NCBI GenBank assembly: GCA_028869255.1
Contig: CP110972.1
Span: 3,229,001-3,293,000 of the forward strand
DNA length: 64,000 nt
Source of the DNA: Pseudomonas poae
GTDB lineage: Bacteria > Pseudomonadota > Gammaproteobacteria > Pseudomonadales > Pseudomonadaceae
Direction of reading: 5' to 3'
Shown here: piece by piece, positions 56,001-64,000 of the stretch
Numbering within the stretch: position 1 is the stretch's first letter
Layout: each line of letters begins with the position of its first letter
The notes under the pieces: model-generated
Database searches by the model: none
The model's input: the letters and a program-made list of their open reading frames with translations, nothing else
Told to the model about the DNA's origin: nothing
Position numbers and translations under genes: made by a program

Positions 56001-56918
56001 ATGGTGACGCTTTTGACCAGCTCCCTCCCCACGCTTGCCCGCGATATCGACGGCAAGGCCATCGCTGCCCAGGTGCTCGACGAGGTTCGCGAAGAGGTTC
56101 TGTTGCTCGCCGGCCGGCAGATCTACCCGGCGCTGGCGGTGTTGTTGGTGGGCGATGACCCGGCCAGCCACGTCTACGTGCGCAACAAACTGCTGCGGGC
56201 CAAGGAAGTCGGGATCCGCTCCCTAGAATACCGGCTGCCGGATGACGCCAGCCAGGCCCAAGTGCTGGCGCTGCTGGCTCAGTTGAACGACGATGCGTCG
56301 GTCAACGGCATTCTGGTGCAGTTGCCGTTGCCGGCGCATATCGACGAGGCGGCGGTGATCCACGCCATTGACCCGATCAAGGACGTGGACGGTTTCCATC
56401 GCGAAAACGTCGGCGGCCTGGTGCAAGGCATTGAAGTACTCACGCCCTGCACGCCCAGCGGCTGTATGCGCCTGCTGCATGAAACCTGCGGCGACTTGAG
56501 CGGCTTGCACGCGGTGGTCATCGGCCGTTCGAATATTGTCGGTAAACCGATGGCGACTTTGCTGTTGCAGGCCAATTGCTCGGTCAGCGTGGTGCACTCG
56601 CGCAGCGTCGATGCCCCGGCGCTGTGCCGCCTGGCTGATATCGTCGTCGCGGCCGTAGGCCGGCCGCAGTTGATCGATGCGAGCTGGCTCAAGCCCGGTG
56701 CGGTGGTGATTGATGTGGGGATCAACCGCATCAGTACCGAGACCGGCACGCGGCTGGTGGGGGATGTGGACTATGCAAGCGCACGCACCGTGGCCAGCGC
56801 GATTACGCCGGTGCCGGGGGGCGTGGGGCCGATGACGATTGCTTACTTGCTCAAGAACACCCTGATTGCCAGCCAGTTGCAGCGCAACACCCTGCCCCGG
56901 GAGCTGGCGGCAGTCTGA
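56001..56918 (+). CDS. folD: Methylene-THF dehydrogenase/methenyl-THF cyclohydrolase
   Basis: This 305-residue bifunctional enzyme converts 5,10-methylene-THF to 10-formyl-THF. It has the catalytic [13 protein letters not shown] (Tyr and Lys of the YxxxK motif), [36 protein letters not shown] and [14 protein letters not shown] signatures. The start is uncertain; no clear ribosome-binding site precedes 56001 and the first about 12 residues are unlike housekeeping FolD. Its place at the end of the TMA operon suggests a dedicated paralogue linking Tdm/DmmD to PurU. Confidence 0.92.
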   Translation: MVTLLTSSLPTLARDIDGKAIAAQVLDEVREEVLLLAGRQIYPALAVLLVGDDPASHVYVRNKLLRAKEVGIRSLEYRLPDDASQAQVLALLAQLNDDASVNGILVQLPLPAHIDEAAVIHAIDPIKDVDGFHRENVGGLVQGIEVLTPCTPSGCMRLLHETCGDLSGLHAVVIGRSNIVGKPMATLLLQANCSVSVVHSRSVDAPALCRLADIVVAAVGRPQLIDASWLKPGAVVIDVGINRISTETGTRLVGDVDYASARTVASAITPVPGGVGPMTIAYLLKNTLIASQLQRNTLPRELAAV

Positions 56919-56936
56919 GCCACAACACAAAACCCA

Positions 56937-57026
56937 TGTGGGAGCGGGCTTGCTCGCGAATGCGGTGTTTCAGTCAGCCTATGCATTGGCTGACCCACTG
57001 CATTCGCGAGCAAGCCCGCTCCCACA
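56937..57026. repeat. REP/REPIN palindrome (GTGGGAGCGGGCTTGC type)
   Basis: Inverted REP units with GAATGCGGTGTT/CACTGCATTC inner arms lie between the convergent folD and amtB genes. The sequence is closely similar to the element at 12738-12827. Confidence 0.9.
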
Positions 57027-57055
57027 TTTTTGAGCTGCGTTTACTCAGGGGATGC

Positions 57056-58381
57056 TCAGTGGTTGTAGGCCCGCTCATTATGCTCGGCCAGGTCCAACCC
57101 CATCTCTTCCACCGACTCATGGGCGCGCAAGCCGACCAGGGCATTCACCACCTTGAGAATGATCCAGCTGATCACGAAGCAGTACACCGTGGTCAGCAGC
57201 ACGCCCTTGATCTGGGCCACCACCTGGGCCCCCATGGTCACGCCTTCCACCAGGCCGCCCATGGATGGCACGCAGAACACGCCGGTCAGCACCGCGCCAA
57301 TCATGCCGCCGATGCCGTGCAGGCCGAATACGTCGAGGCTGTCGTCGTAGCCGAAGCGGCGCTTCAATACGGTCACGCTCAGGTAGCAGAACACCCCGCA
57401 CAGCAAGCCGATGGCCAACGCACCGCCGACACCGACATAGGCACACGCCGGGGTAATCCCCACCAGACCGGCCAACGCGCCGCTGGCCAGGCCCAAAGCG
57501 CTCGGTTTGCCGACCTTGAACCACTCGGTGAACATCCAGCCGAGAATCCCGGCACACGCGCCCAGTTGGGTATTGAGCATGACGATGCCGGACAGCCCGC
57601 TGAGCCCGCCACCGGAGCCGATATTGAAGCCGAACCAGCCCACCCACAGCATGGCCGCGCCGGCCATGGTCAGGCTCAGGTTATGCGCGGGCATCGGCGT
57701 GTTCTGGTAGCCCTTGCGCTTGCCGAGAATCAAGCACGCAGCGAGCGCCGCCACACCGGCATTGATATGCACGGCGGTGCCGCCGGCAAAATCGAGCACG
57801 CCCCAGTTATGCATCAAGGCCCCCGAACCGCCCCACACCATATGCGCCACCGGGGCATACACCAGGGTGAACCAGAGGGCCATGAACAGCAGCGCCGCCG
57901 AGAACTTCATGCGCTCGGCAAAGGCCCCGGCGATCAGCGCCGGGGTGATGATCGCGAAGGTCATCTGGAAGGTCACGAACACCCCTTCCGGAATATCCCC
58001 CACCAGGCTCTCGGGGGTCATGCCCGCCAGAAAGGCGCGGCTCAAGCCACCGACAAAACTGTTGAACGTCACCTGCCCTTCGACCATGCCAGTGGTGTCG
58101 ACCACCATGCTGTAGCCGTAAATCACCCACAACACGCCCACCAGACCGGCGATACCGAAGCACTGGGTGAACAGTGAAAGCATGTTTTTCGCGCGCACCA
58201 GGCCGCCGTAGAACAACGCGAGCCCCGGCAAACACATGAACAGCACCAGCACGGCGGCGGTGACCATCCAGGCGGTGCTGCCGGTGTTCAAGGTAGGCGC
58301 ATCGGCGGCATGTGCCAAAGGTGCAAAGGCACCGGCCGCCAACAAGCCGAAGAGGGATTTGCCGAGAAGACGATTGACCAT
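57056..58381 (-). CDS. amtB: Ammonium/methylammonium transporter AmtB
   Basis: This 441-residue channel starts with a cleavable signal peptide (ending near LAHAADAP), as in E. coli AmtB. Eleven hydrophobic segments include the family signatures DFAGGTAVHINAGVAALAACLILG (twin-His region) and FGLHGIGGMIGAVLTGVFC (second pore His). I chose the ATG at 58381 with AGGAG upstream. No glnK gene is adjacent. In a methylamine cluster it may import methylammonium or recapture released ammonium. Confidence 0.93.
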   Translation of the reverse strand: MVNRLLGKSLFGLLAAGAFAPLAHAADAPTLNTGSTAWMVTAAVLVLFMCLPGLALFYGGLVRAKNMLSLFTQCFGIAGLVGVLWVIYGYSMVVDTTGMVEGQVTFNSFVGGLSRAFLAGMTPESLVGDIPEGVFVTFQMTFAIITPALIAGAFAERMKFSAALLFMALWFTLVYAPVAHMVWGGSGALMHNWGVLDFAGGTAVHINAGVAALAACLILGKRKGYQNTPMPAHNLSLTMAGAAMLWVGWFGFNIGSGGGLSGLSGIVMLNTQLGACAGILGWMFTEWFKVGKPSALGLASGALAGLVGITPACAYVGVGGALAIGLLCGVFCYLSVTVLKRRFGYDDSLDVFGLHGIGGMIGAVLTGVFCVPSMGGLVEGVTMGAQVVAQIKGVLLTTVYCFVISWIILKVVNALVGLRAHESVEEMGLDLAEHNERAYNH

Positions 58382-58465
58382 GTTCAAAGCTCCTGCGAAA
58401 GAAAGGGGATGTGTCTGGCAGTGAGCAATTGTTATTAGGTGAGCCTCTTGGTGGGCCCGTTGATC

Positions 58466-58560
58466 TGTGGCGAGCGAGCTTGCTCGCGCTGGGCTGCAAA
58501 GCGGCCCCAAAAACATTGCGAGCGCTGCGCACTCGAACGGGAGCAAGCTCCCTCGCCACA
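58466..58560. repeat. REP-like palindrome (GTGGCGAG type)
   Basis: TGTGGCGAGCGAGCTTGCTC at one end and GAGCAAGCTCCCTCGCCACA at the other form an imperfect inverted pair. It lies between amtB and mgsC. Confidence 0.8.
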
Positions 58561-58575
58561 GGTTTTCATCCAGTC

Positions 58576-59904
58576 TCAGTAACCGCTACCCGAACCCGGC
58601 ACCCAACTGGTTCCCGCCAGCGGCACCCGGGCCATGGCGGCCGACTCCACCGTCAGCGCCACCAGGTCCTCGGGGTCGAGGTTGTGCAGGTGCGACTTGC
58701 CGCACGCACGGGCCATGGTCTGCGCCTCCAGGACCATCACCCGCAGGTAGTTGGCCAAGCGGCGCCCGCCTTCCACCGGGTCGAGGCGCTTGGACAGCTC
58801 CGGGTCCTGGGTGGTGATGCCGGCCGGGTCACGACCGTTCTGCCAGTCGTCATAGAAGCCGGCGGCCGAGCCGACCTTTTTCAGTTCCGCGTCCAGCCGT
58901 GGGTGGTTATCGCCCAGGGCAATCAGCGCCGCCGTACCGATGGCGACCGCATCCGCGCCCATCGCCATCGCCTTGGCCACATCGGCGCCATTGCGAATCC
59001 CGCCCGACACAATCAACTGGACCTTGCGATGCATGCCCATCTCTTGCAAAGCCTGTACCGCTTGCGGGATAGCCGACAAAATCGGAATGCCGACGTGCTC
59101 GATAAACACTTCCTGGGTGGCCGCCGTGCCGCCTTGCATGCCGTCGAGCACAATCACATCGGCCCCGGCCTTGACCGCCAGCTTCACGTCGTAATACGGC
59201 CGGCTGGCACCGATTTTCACGTAGATCGGCTTCTCCCAATCGGTGATCTCGCGCAGCTCGGCAATCTTGATCGCCAGGTCATCCGGGCCGGTCCAGTCCG
59301 GATGGCGGCAGGCGCTGCGCTGGTCCACGCCGATCGGCAGGGTGCGCATGCCGGCCACCCGCTCGGTGACTTTCATGCCCAGCAGCATGCCGCCACCGCC
59401 AGGCTTGGCGCCCTGGCCGAGCACGATCTCGATGGCGTCGGCCTTGCGCAGGTCGTCGGGGTTCATGCCGTAGCGCGATGGCAGGTATTGATACACCAGG
59501 TGCTGCGACTGGCCGCGCTCTTCCGGGGTCATGCCGCCGTCACCGGTGGTGGTGCTGGTGCCGGCGATGGTCGCGCCACGGCCCAGGGCTTCCTTGGCGT
59601 TGGCCGACAACGCACCGAAACTCATGCCGGCGATGGTCACCGGAATCTTCAGGTGGATCGGTTTTTTGGCGAAGCGGTTGCCGAGGATCACATCGGTGCC
59701 GCATTTCTCGCGATAGCCTTCCAGGGGGTAGCGCGACACGCTGGCGCCCAGCAGCAGTAAGTCATCGAAATGCGGCAACTTGCGCTTGGTGCCGCCGCCA
59801 CGAATGTCATAGATGCCGGTTTCGGCGGCGCGCTGGATTTCCTGGATGGTCAGGCGATCGAAGGTGGCCGACTCGCGCAGTACCGGAGGGGTTTGTTCTG
59901 TCAT
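58576..59904 (-). CDS. mgsC: N-methylglutamate synthase, FMN-binding glutamate-synthase-like subunit
   Basis: This 442-residue protein of the glutamate synthase alpha-subunit FMN-binding family shows IPVTIAGMSFGALSANAKEALGRGA, GQGAKPGGGGMLLGMKV, DVIVLDGMQGGTAATQEVF and VQLIVSGGIRNGADVAKAMAMGADAVAIGTAA. With MgsA and MgsB it forms N-methylglutamate synthase, which transfers the methylamine unit to glutamate. It is last in the gmaS-mgsA-mgsB-mgsC operon. Confidence 0.93.
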   Translation of the reverse strand: MTEQTPPVLRESATFDRLTIQEIQRAAETGIYDIRGGGTKRKLPHFDDLLLLGASVSRYPLEGYREKCGTDVILGNRFAKKPIHLKIPVTIAGMSFGALSANAKEALGRGATIAGTSTTTGDGGMTPEERGQSQHLVYQYLPSRYGMNPDDLRKADAIEIVLGQGAKPGGGGMLLGMKVTERVAGMRTLPIGVDQRSACRHPDWTGPDDLAIKIAELREITDWEKPIYVKIGASRPYYDVKLAVKAGADVIVLDGMQGGTAATQEVFIEHVGIPILSAIPQAVQALQEMGMHRKVQLIVSGGIRNGADVAKAMAMGADAVAIGTAALIALGDNHPRLDAELKKVGSAAGFYDDWQNGRDPAGITTQDPELSKRLDPVEGGRRLANYLRVMVLEAQTMARACGKSHLHNLDPEDLVALTVESAAMARVPLAGTSWVPGSGSGY

Positions 59905-59919
59905 GGCATAGCTCCTGGA

Positions 59920-60594
59920 TCAGTACGCGGAGGCGTTATCGACTTTGAAGTTGTACAGCTGGCGGGCCGAACCGTAGCGCTTGAAGTCCGCCGCCTGATG
60001 GGCGAAACCGGCACGATCGAGCAGCTCTTGCAGCTCTTGCAGGTGCTCGCTGCGCATCTCTTTTTCGACGCAATCGGAGCCCAGCGACTCGACCGTGCCT
60101 TTGACGTAGATATGCGTTTCGTACAGCGAATCTCCCAGCGCATCGCCAGCATCGCCGCACACCACCAGGCGCCCGGCCTGGCCCATGAAGCAGCTCATAT
60201 GGCCGATGCTGCCGCCGACCACGATGTCGATGCCCTTCATGGAAATCCCGCAACGCGCACCCGCGTCGCCTTCAATTACCAGCAGGCCGCCATGGGCCGT
60301 GGCCCCGGCCGCCTGGGACGCGCTGCCTTTGACCCGCACCGAGCCAGACATCATGTTCTCGGCGCAGCCCACGCCGACATTGCCGTGCACGGTGATCGAC
60401 GCCTGTTGGTTCATGCCCGCGCAGTAGTAGCCGGCGTGGCCCTCGATATCGATGGACACCGGCTGGTTCACGCCCACGGCGAGGTTGTGCTTGCCGTTGG
60501 AATGGGTGACGCGCCACTCGCTGTCGATAGCCTGCGCGTGAAGTGCCTGGTTGAGGTCACGCACAGTGGCGGTGGAAAGATCGATGGTTTTCAT
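59920..60594 (-). CDS. mgsB: N-methylglutamate synthase, GXGXG-domain subunit
   Basis: This 224-residue protein has the right-handed beta-helix GXGXG fold of the glutamate synthase C-terminal domain, with repeated glycine turns (GHAGYYCAGMNQQ, GNVGVGCAENMMSG, GGLLVIEGDAGARCGISMKG, DAGDALGDSLYE). The ATG at 60594 is preferred; longer frames upstream are antisense artefacts. It sits between mgsA and mgsC. Confidence 0.92.
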   Translation of the reverse strand: MKTIDLSTATVRDLNQALHAQAIDSEWRVTHSNGKHNLAVGVNQPVSIDIEGHAGYYCAGMNQQASITVHGNVGVGCAENMMSGSVRVKGSASQAAGATAHGGLLVIEGDAGARCGISMKGIDIVVGGSIGHMSCFMGQAGRLVVCGDAGDALGDSLYETHIYVKGTVESLGSDCVEKEMRSEHLQELQELLDRAGFAHQAADFKRYGSARQLYNFKVDNASAY

Positions 60595-60605
60595 GTGTGC
60601 GCTCC

Positions 60606-61514
60606 TTAAGCTGCCGACTCGCGTTCCCAGATGTACAAAGTGGCCGGTGCCGGCTCCCAGATCCGCGCATGCTCGATGCCCGGCAGGCTCGACAACGCCT
60701 GGTACTCGGAGGCCATGGCCACGTAGTCGTCGGTCTCTGCCAGGATTGCCGGCTTGCAGGCAATCGGATCGCGGATCACCGCAAACCCGTTGCGCGTACC
60801 GATGGCGAAGGTGAAGAAGCCGTCGAGGTCTTCCAGGGAATGATCCAGCGCCTCTTTGAGCGAGTCGCCCTGTTGCAAGCGCCAAGTCAGGTAGCCGGCA
60901 GCGACTTCGGTGTCGTTGTCGGTTTCAAAATGAATGCCTTCGCGCTTGAGTTCCTGGCGCAGACGGAAGTGGTTGGAGAGCGAGCCGTTGTGCACCAGGC
61001 ACAGGTCGGCGCCGGTGGAAAACGGGTGGCTGCCTTCCATGGTCACCGCGCTTTCGGTGGCCATGCGGGTGTGGCCGATAATATGGCTGCCCTGCATGCT
61101 TGCCAGGCCGAAGCGCTGGGAAATTTCCTGGGGCAAGCCCATGCCCTTGAGGATCTCGATGCTCTGCCCTGCGCTCATGATGCGCACGCTCGGCGCCAGC
61201 TCTGCCAGGGCCAGGCGCACCGGGGCTTCGTCGGCGTGGATCTTCAACACCGCGGCGCTGGCGTTCTGGAACCAGTCCAGCGAACAGCCCAGGCGCCCTT
61301 CCAGTTCGCCCATCAGGCCTTTCCAGTCGAAGGCTTCGGTGGTGGCTTGCAGGGTCAATTTGACCCAGCCATCGGCGACTTCATCGCCGTAGATGGCGAA
61401 GCCCGCGCTGTCCGGGCCACGGTCGGTCATGGCTTGCAGCATGGGTTCAAACAGCTTGCCGAGCTGAGGTTCCAGTCGGGGATTTTTCAGGTAAAGACCT
61501 ACGATTCCACACAT
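60606..61514 (-). CDS. mgsA: N-methylglutamate synthase, class II glutamine amidotransferase subunit
   Basis: This 302-residue Ntn-type amidotransferase begins MCGIVGLYLKNP, so Cys2 becomes the catalytic N-terminal nucleophile. Other GATase II blocks are IIGHTRMATESAVTMEGSHPF, CLVHNGSLSNHFRLR and FETDNDTEVAAGYL. It is presumed to act on gamma-glutamylmethylamide made by GmaS. It follows gmaS by about 22 bases. Confidence 0.93.
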   Translation of the reverse strand: MCGIVGLYLKNPRLEPQLGKLFEPMLQAMTDRGPDSAGFAIYGDEVADGWVKLTLQATTEAFDWKGLMGELEGRLGCSLDWFQNASAAVLKIHADEAPVRLALAELAPSVRIMSAGQSIEILKGMGLPQEISQRFGLASMQGSHIIGHTRMATESAVTMEGSHPFSTGADLCLVHNGSLSNHFRLRQELKREGIHFETDNDTEVAAGYLTWRLQQGDSLKEALDHSLEDLDGFFTFAIGTRNGFAVIRDPIACKPAILAETDDYVAMASEYQALSSLPGIEHARIWEPAPATLYIWERESAA

Positions 61515-61536
61515 ATCAAGTCTCCGTCACACGGTG

Positions 61537-62871
61537 TCAGAAAAATTCGGTATAGCGCTGGATTTCCCAGTCGCTCACATGGCGGCTGTACTCCACCCAC
61601 TCCATGCGCTTGAGCTTGATGAACTCGCCGACGATCTGCGGGCCCAGCACCTCGGAGAACAGCGGGTCGGCTTCCAGCGCGTCGCAGGCTTCCTTGAGGG
61701 ATTGCGGTAGGGTCTTGATGCCGCGCTCGGCGATCTGCTCAAGGCTCAGGCTGTAGAGGTTTTCGTTGCAGACGTGGTCGATTTCCAGCTGGCGGTCGAT
61801 GCCGTCCAGGCCCGCCGCGATGATCGCGGCGCTGACCAGGTAAGGGTTGCAGCCGGCATCCGGCAGGCGGAATTCCAGACGACCGTAGGGCACGCGCACC
61901 ATCGCCGAGCGGTTGTTGGCACCAAACGCGATAAAGGCCGGGGCCCAGGTGGCGCCGGACAACGAGTTGCCCACCACCAGGCGCTTGTAGGAGTTGACGG
62001 TGGGCGCGGCGAACGCGCACAGCGCCGGGCCATGGGCGAGCAACCCGGCAGCGAAGTGATAAGCCAGTGTCGACAGGCCCATGCCGCTCGGGTCGCTGGC
62101 GTCATGGAACAGGTTCTTGTTCTCGGCGCTGCTGATCGACAGGTGAAAGTGCATGCCGTTGCCAGCGCGTTTCGGGTCGGGCTTGGGCATGAAGGAGCAG
62201 ATCATGCCCAGGTCATTGGCGATCTCGCCGGCGGCCATGCGAAAGAAGGTGAAACGGTCGGCCGAGGTCAGGGCGTCGCTGTAGGTGTAGTTGATTTCGA
62301 ATTGGCCGTTGGCGTCTTCGTGGTCGATTTGATAGACCTCGAAATCCACCGCCTGCAAGGCTTCGGTCAGGCGTTCCAGAAACACCCGCGAGCGCGACAG
62401 GCCCTTGTAGTCGTAGCAGGGTTTGTCGAGGTTATCGCTGGGGTCCACCAACTGCAGCTTGCCCTGCTCGTCGCGGCGCATCAGGTTGAACTCGGGTTCC
62501 AGCCCGGTGTTCAGCGTCCAGCCCTTGTCTTGCAGGCGCTGCACCTGCTGCTGCAGCACATAGCGGCTGTCGTAGGGATGGGGCTTGCCGTCGACATGGC
62601 CGACGCACACCACCCGCCCGTAACCCGGCTGCCAGGGCACCGGGGTCAGCGTGGCCAGGTCGCCGCGCGCCATGAAGTCCGGCCCGTGGGGTTCCATGCC
62701 CATGCCGCTGATGGCAAACCCGGCAAACCCCGCGCCCTCTTCGGCCACTGTTTTCAGCCCACAGATCGGCACCGACTTGGTCTTGGCCGCACCGTGTATA
62801 TCCACAAACTGCGCAAGCACGTACTTGATCCCGTGCTTGTCGATGATGCGCTGGGTTTCTGCTGGCAACAT
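61537..62871 (-). CDS. gmaS: Gamma-glutamylmethylamide synthetase (glutamine synthetase family)
   Basis: This 444-residue glutamine-synthetase-family enzyme would ligate methylamine to glutamate using ATP. Conserved GS elements: [12 protein letters not shown] (beta-grasp domain), [15 protein letters not shown] (metal Glu), [34 protein letters not shown], and [20 protein letters not shown] with [20 protein letters not shown]. Context with mgsABC and dmm genes supports GmaS rather than GlnA. GAGGAG precedes the start. It leads the mgs operon, divergent from the XRE-cupin gene. Confidence 0.93.
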   Translation of the reverse strand: MLPAETQRIIDKHGIKYVLAQFVDIHGAAKTKSVPICGLKTVAEEGAGFAGFAISGMGMEPHGPDFMARGDLATLTPVPWQPGYGRVVCVGHVDGKPHPYDSRYVLQQQVQRLQDKGWTLNTGLEPEFNLMRRDEQGKLQLVDPSDNLDKPCYDYKGLSRSRVFLERLTEALQAVDFEVYQIDHEDANGQFEINYTYSDALTSADRFTFFRMAAGEIANDLGMICSFMPKPDPKRAGNGMHFHLSISSAENKNLFHDASDPSGMGLSTLAYHFAAGLLAHGPALCAFAAPTVNSYKRLVVGNSLSGATWAPAFIAFGANNRSAMVRVPYGRLEFRLPDAGCNPYLVSAAIIAAGLDGIDRQLEIDHVCNENLYSLSLEQIAERGIKTLPQSLKEACDALEADPLFSEVLGPQIVGEFIKLKRMEWVEYSRHVSDWEIQRYTEFF

Positions 62872-62949
62872 TGCGTGTCACTCCTCGCGAAAGGCAAAAC
62901 CGTGTGGGTGGGCCTAGGCTGTCTTTTTATTCCTAAAAAGAAAGTTAGT

Positions 62950-62962
62950 TTCCTTGCAGGAA
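62950..62962. promoter_or_regulatory. TTTCCYnnYAGGAA-type site, gmaS-proximal
   Basis: TTCC-TTGCA-GGAA lies 79 bases before gmaS. Its extended form TTTCCTTGCAGGAAT matches the second copy at 63046-63058 except in the variable centre. Confidence 0.5.
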
Positions 62963-63045
62963 TGCAATAGCCTTGCCAGATTCGCGATCGACGCATTGAA
63001 GTCGGTGGAGCAGCGCTTTTGTGCTGTATATATGGGAAAATTCTT

Positions 63046-63058
63046 TTCCCCGCAGGAA
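63046..63058. promoter_or_regulatory. TTTCCYnnYAGGAA-type site, regulator-proximal
   Basis: TTCC-CCGCA-GGAA overlaps a second inverted repeat, GGGAAAA-TTC-TTTTCCC (63034-63050). It lies about 95 bases before the XRE-cupin gene, suggesting autoregulation. Confidence 0.5.
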
Positions 63059-63153
63059 TACGCACAGCGGGGTGGCCTTTAAGAGCCGGACTTTGCACTT
63101 TCCCAGTGCGAAAAATATATTACTGAACGGAAACCGTGCAGGAGCCGATGATC

Positions 63154-63753
63154 ATGTCCACCGAAACCGCCCCGCGCCTCAAGCTCGAGCAATACCTGGG
63201 GCTGCAGATCAAACGCCAGCGCCAGGCCCAGGACCTGAAGCTGTCCGACGTAGCGAAAATTGCCGATATCAGCCAGGGCATGTTGAGCAAGATCGAAAAC
63301 GCCCAGGTGTCTACCAGCCTCGATACCCTGAGCCGTTTGTGCGATGTGCTGGGGCTGCCTTTGTCGAAATTGTTCAGCGAATATGATCAGCAAGATGGCA
63401 GCGCGTTGCTGGTCAAGGCTGACCAAGGCATGGAGGTGGTGCGTCGGGGGACTGAGAAGGGGCATACCTATCACCTGCTCAACCATACGCGGGGGCCCAA
63501 GAAGAGCTTCGAGGCTTATATGGTGAGCATGGACGATGCCAGTGAGGAGTTTCCGACCTTTGCGCACCCGGGGACGGAGTTTTTGCATTTGCTGGAGGGG
63601 GAGTTGATTTACCGGCATGGGAATCAGCTGTATCGGATGGAGGCTGGGGACAGCTTGACGTTTGAGGGGGAGATTCCGCATGGGCCGGAGGCGTTGGTGC
63701 AGGTGCCGATTCGGTTGTTGTCGATTATGAATTATGGGGGGGATAAGGAGTGA
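63154..63753 (+). CDS. XRE-cupin transcriptional regulator of methylamine genes
   Basis: This 199-residue regulator has an N-terminal Cro/C1 helix-turn-helix (LKLSDVAKIADISQGMLSKIENAQVSTSLDTLSRLCDVLGLPLSKLF) and a C-terminal cupin sensor (HPGTEFLHLLEGELIYRHGNQLYRMEAGDSLTFEGEIPHGPEAL). I chose the ATG at 63154 with CAGGAG 9 bases upstream; two other starts lie within 18 bases. Cupin regulators of this group often sense amines, polyamines or acids. The last third of the gene shows unusually frequent GGG, TTG and GAG codons compared with its start. Confidence 0.9.
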   Translation: MSTETAPRLKLEQYLGLQIKRQRQAQDLKLSDVAKIADISQGMLSKIENAQVSTSLDTLSRLCDVLGLPLSKLFSEYDQQDGSALLVKADQGMEVVRRGTEKGHTYHLLNHTRGPKKSFEAYMVSMDDASEEFPTFAHPGTEFLHLLEGELIYRHGNQLYRMEAGDSLTFEGEIPHGPEALVQVPIRLLSIMNYGGDKE

Positions 63754-63829
63754 CCTGGATGGGGGGGCATATCCGTTATTTGGGTAATGGCTGATATTGG
63801 TTCCGCCCTTACGGCGGGTCACTTTTGGA

Positions 63830-64000
63830 AAAGAGCCCCAAAAGTAACCAAAAGGGCTCTTGCCCCAACACTCGGCACCTCGCCTCCGGCTCGGTGTGCC
63901 CGCACGCAGACTTGAATCCGTGGGCCGCCGCGATGGGCCATCCTTGGCCCAGCGCGGCTAACCCGGCGTCCTGCCGGGTTGCCCACGGATTCAAGCCTGC
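63830..64000. repeat. Probable multicopy Pseudomonas intergenic repeat, cut by window edge
   Basis: This stretch (AAAAGTAACCAAAAGGGCTC, then CTCGGCACCTCGCC, and an AACCCGGC...GCCGGGTT hairpin) resembles a repeat I recall as common between genes in fluorescent Pseudomonas. It contains paired TTTTGG/CCAAAA and GAATCCGTGG/CCACGGATTC arms. Short frames across it are probably not genes. The identification is from memory. Confidence 0.45.

Noticed and set aside
63809..63994. 61-codon minus-strand frame at the right edge
   Set aside because: It lies within a probable multicopy intergenic repeat with inverted arms; coding is doubtful without conservation evidence.

Overview
The window looks like chromosome of a Pseudomonas of the fluorescens group. 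It has high-GC codon use, REP/REPIN palindromes of the 'GTGGGAGCGGGCTTGC' and 'GTGGCGAGCGGGCTTGC' types, A-rich Crc/Hfq-type motifs beside ribosome-binding sites, and very Pseudomonas-like catabolic operons. No rRNA, tRNA, CRISPR array, integrase or insertion sequence was seen.

Layout. (1) 1-12.7 kb: a non-phosphorylating L-arabinose-type pathway: an SDR sugar dehydrogenase (cut by the window edge), a periplasmic mutarotase, an AraFGH importer, a lactonase, an IlvD/Edd dehydratase, an AraD1-type dehydratase, a 2-oxoglutarate semialdehyde dehydrogenase, an MFS carrier and a FadR-type GntR regulator. TAGTnnnACnA operators lie in both divergent promoter regions. (2) 12.9-23.6 kb: a Fur-box TonB receptor, xenA with a divergent ArsR regulator and a perfect palindromic operator, a phosphoesterase, a 59-aa protein, a diguanylate cyclase, an unknown A/T-rich gene, a bestrophin-like channel, a chemoreceptor and a DeoR regulator. 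(3) 23.7-28.9 kb: an L-threonate operon (ltnD, otnK, otnC, GntP permease, otnI). (4) 29.1-39.8 kb: an uncharacterised oxidative catabolic regulon. It has an AA_synth (DUF1185) protein, an alpha/beta hydrolase, an aldehyde dehydrogenase, a flavin reductase, a GntR regulator, a NUDIX hydrolase, a DUF1330 protein, a RibB with a degenerate GTP-cyclohydrolase domain, and a polyamine-type ABC importer. The same TGGTATACCA-like operator precedes three of its promoters.

(5) 39.86-43.34 kb: an A/T-richer two-gene insertion that I read as an unusual Septu-like defence system. One gene is a PtuB-like HNH protein. The other is a complete second PtuB-like module fused in front of a PtuA-like ABC ATPase. 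This is the best candidate for an undescribed system.

(6) 43.4-63.8 kb: a large methylated-amine cluster. A PAS protein, a NarL-type regulator and a NarX-like kinase diverge from dmmABCD, purU, tmm, tdm, an APC permease and folD. On the other strand are amtB, mgsC, mgsB, mgsA and gmaS, divergent from an XRE-cupin regulator. Together they would take trimethylamine through TMAO, dimethylamine and methylamine to gamma-glutamylmethylamide and N-methylglutamate, with the released C1 unit leaving through FolD and PurU as formate. A TTTCCYnnYAGGAA motif occurs before dmmA and between gmaS and the XRE-cupin gene, suggesting one regulon.

Caveat: four genes (MFS carrier, one aldehyde dehydrogenase, NarX-like kinase, dmmD) are each broken by a single-base indel, and ptuB has a frame break in an A9 run. 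The remaining reading frames are intact, so sequencing or assembly errors are at least as likely as true pseudogenes.
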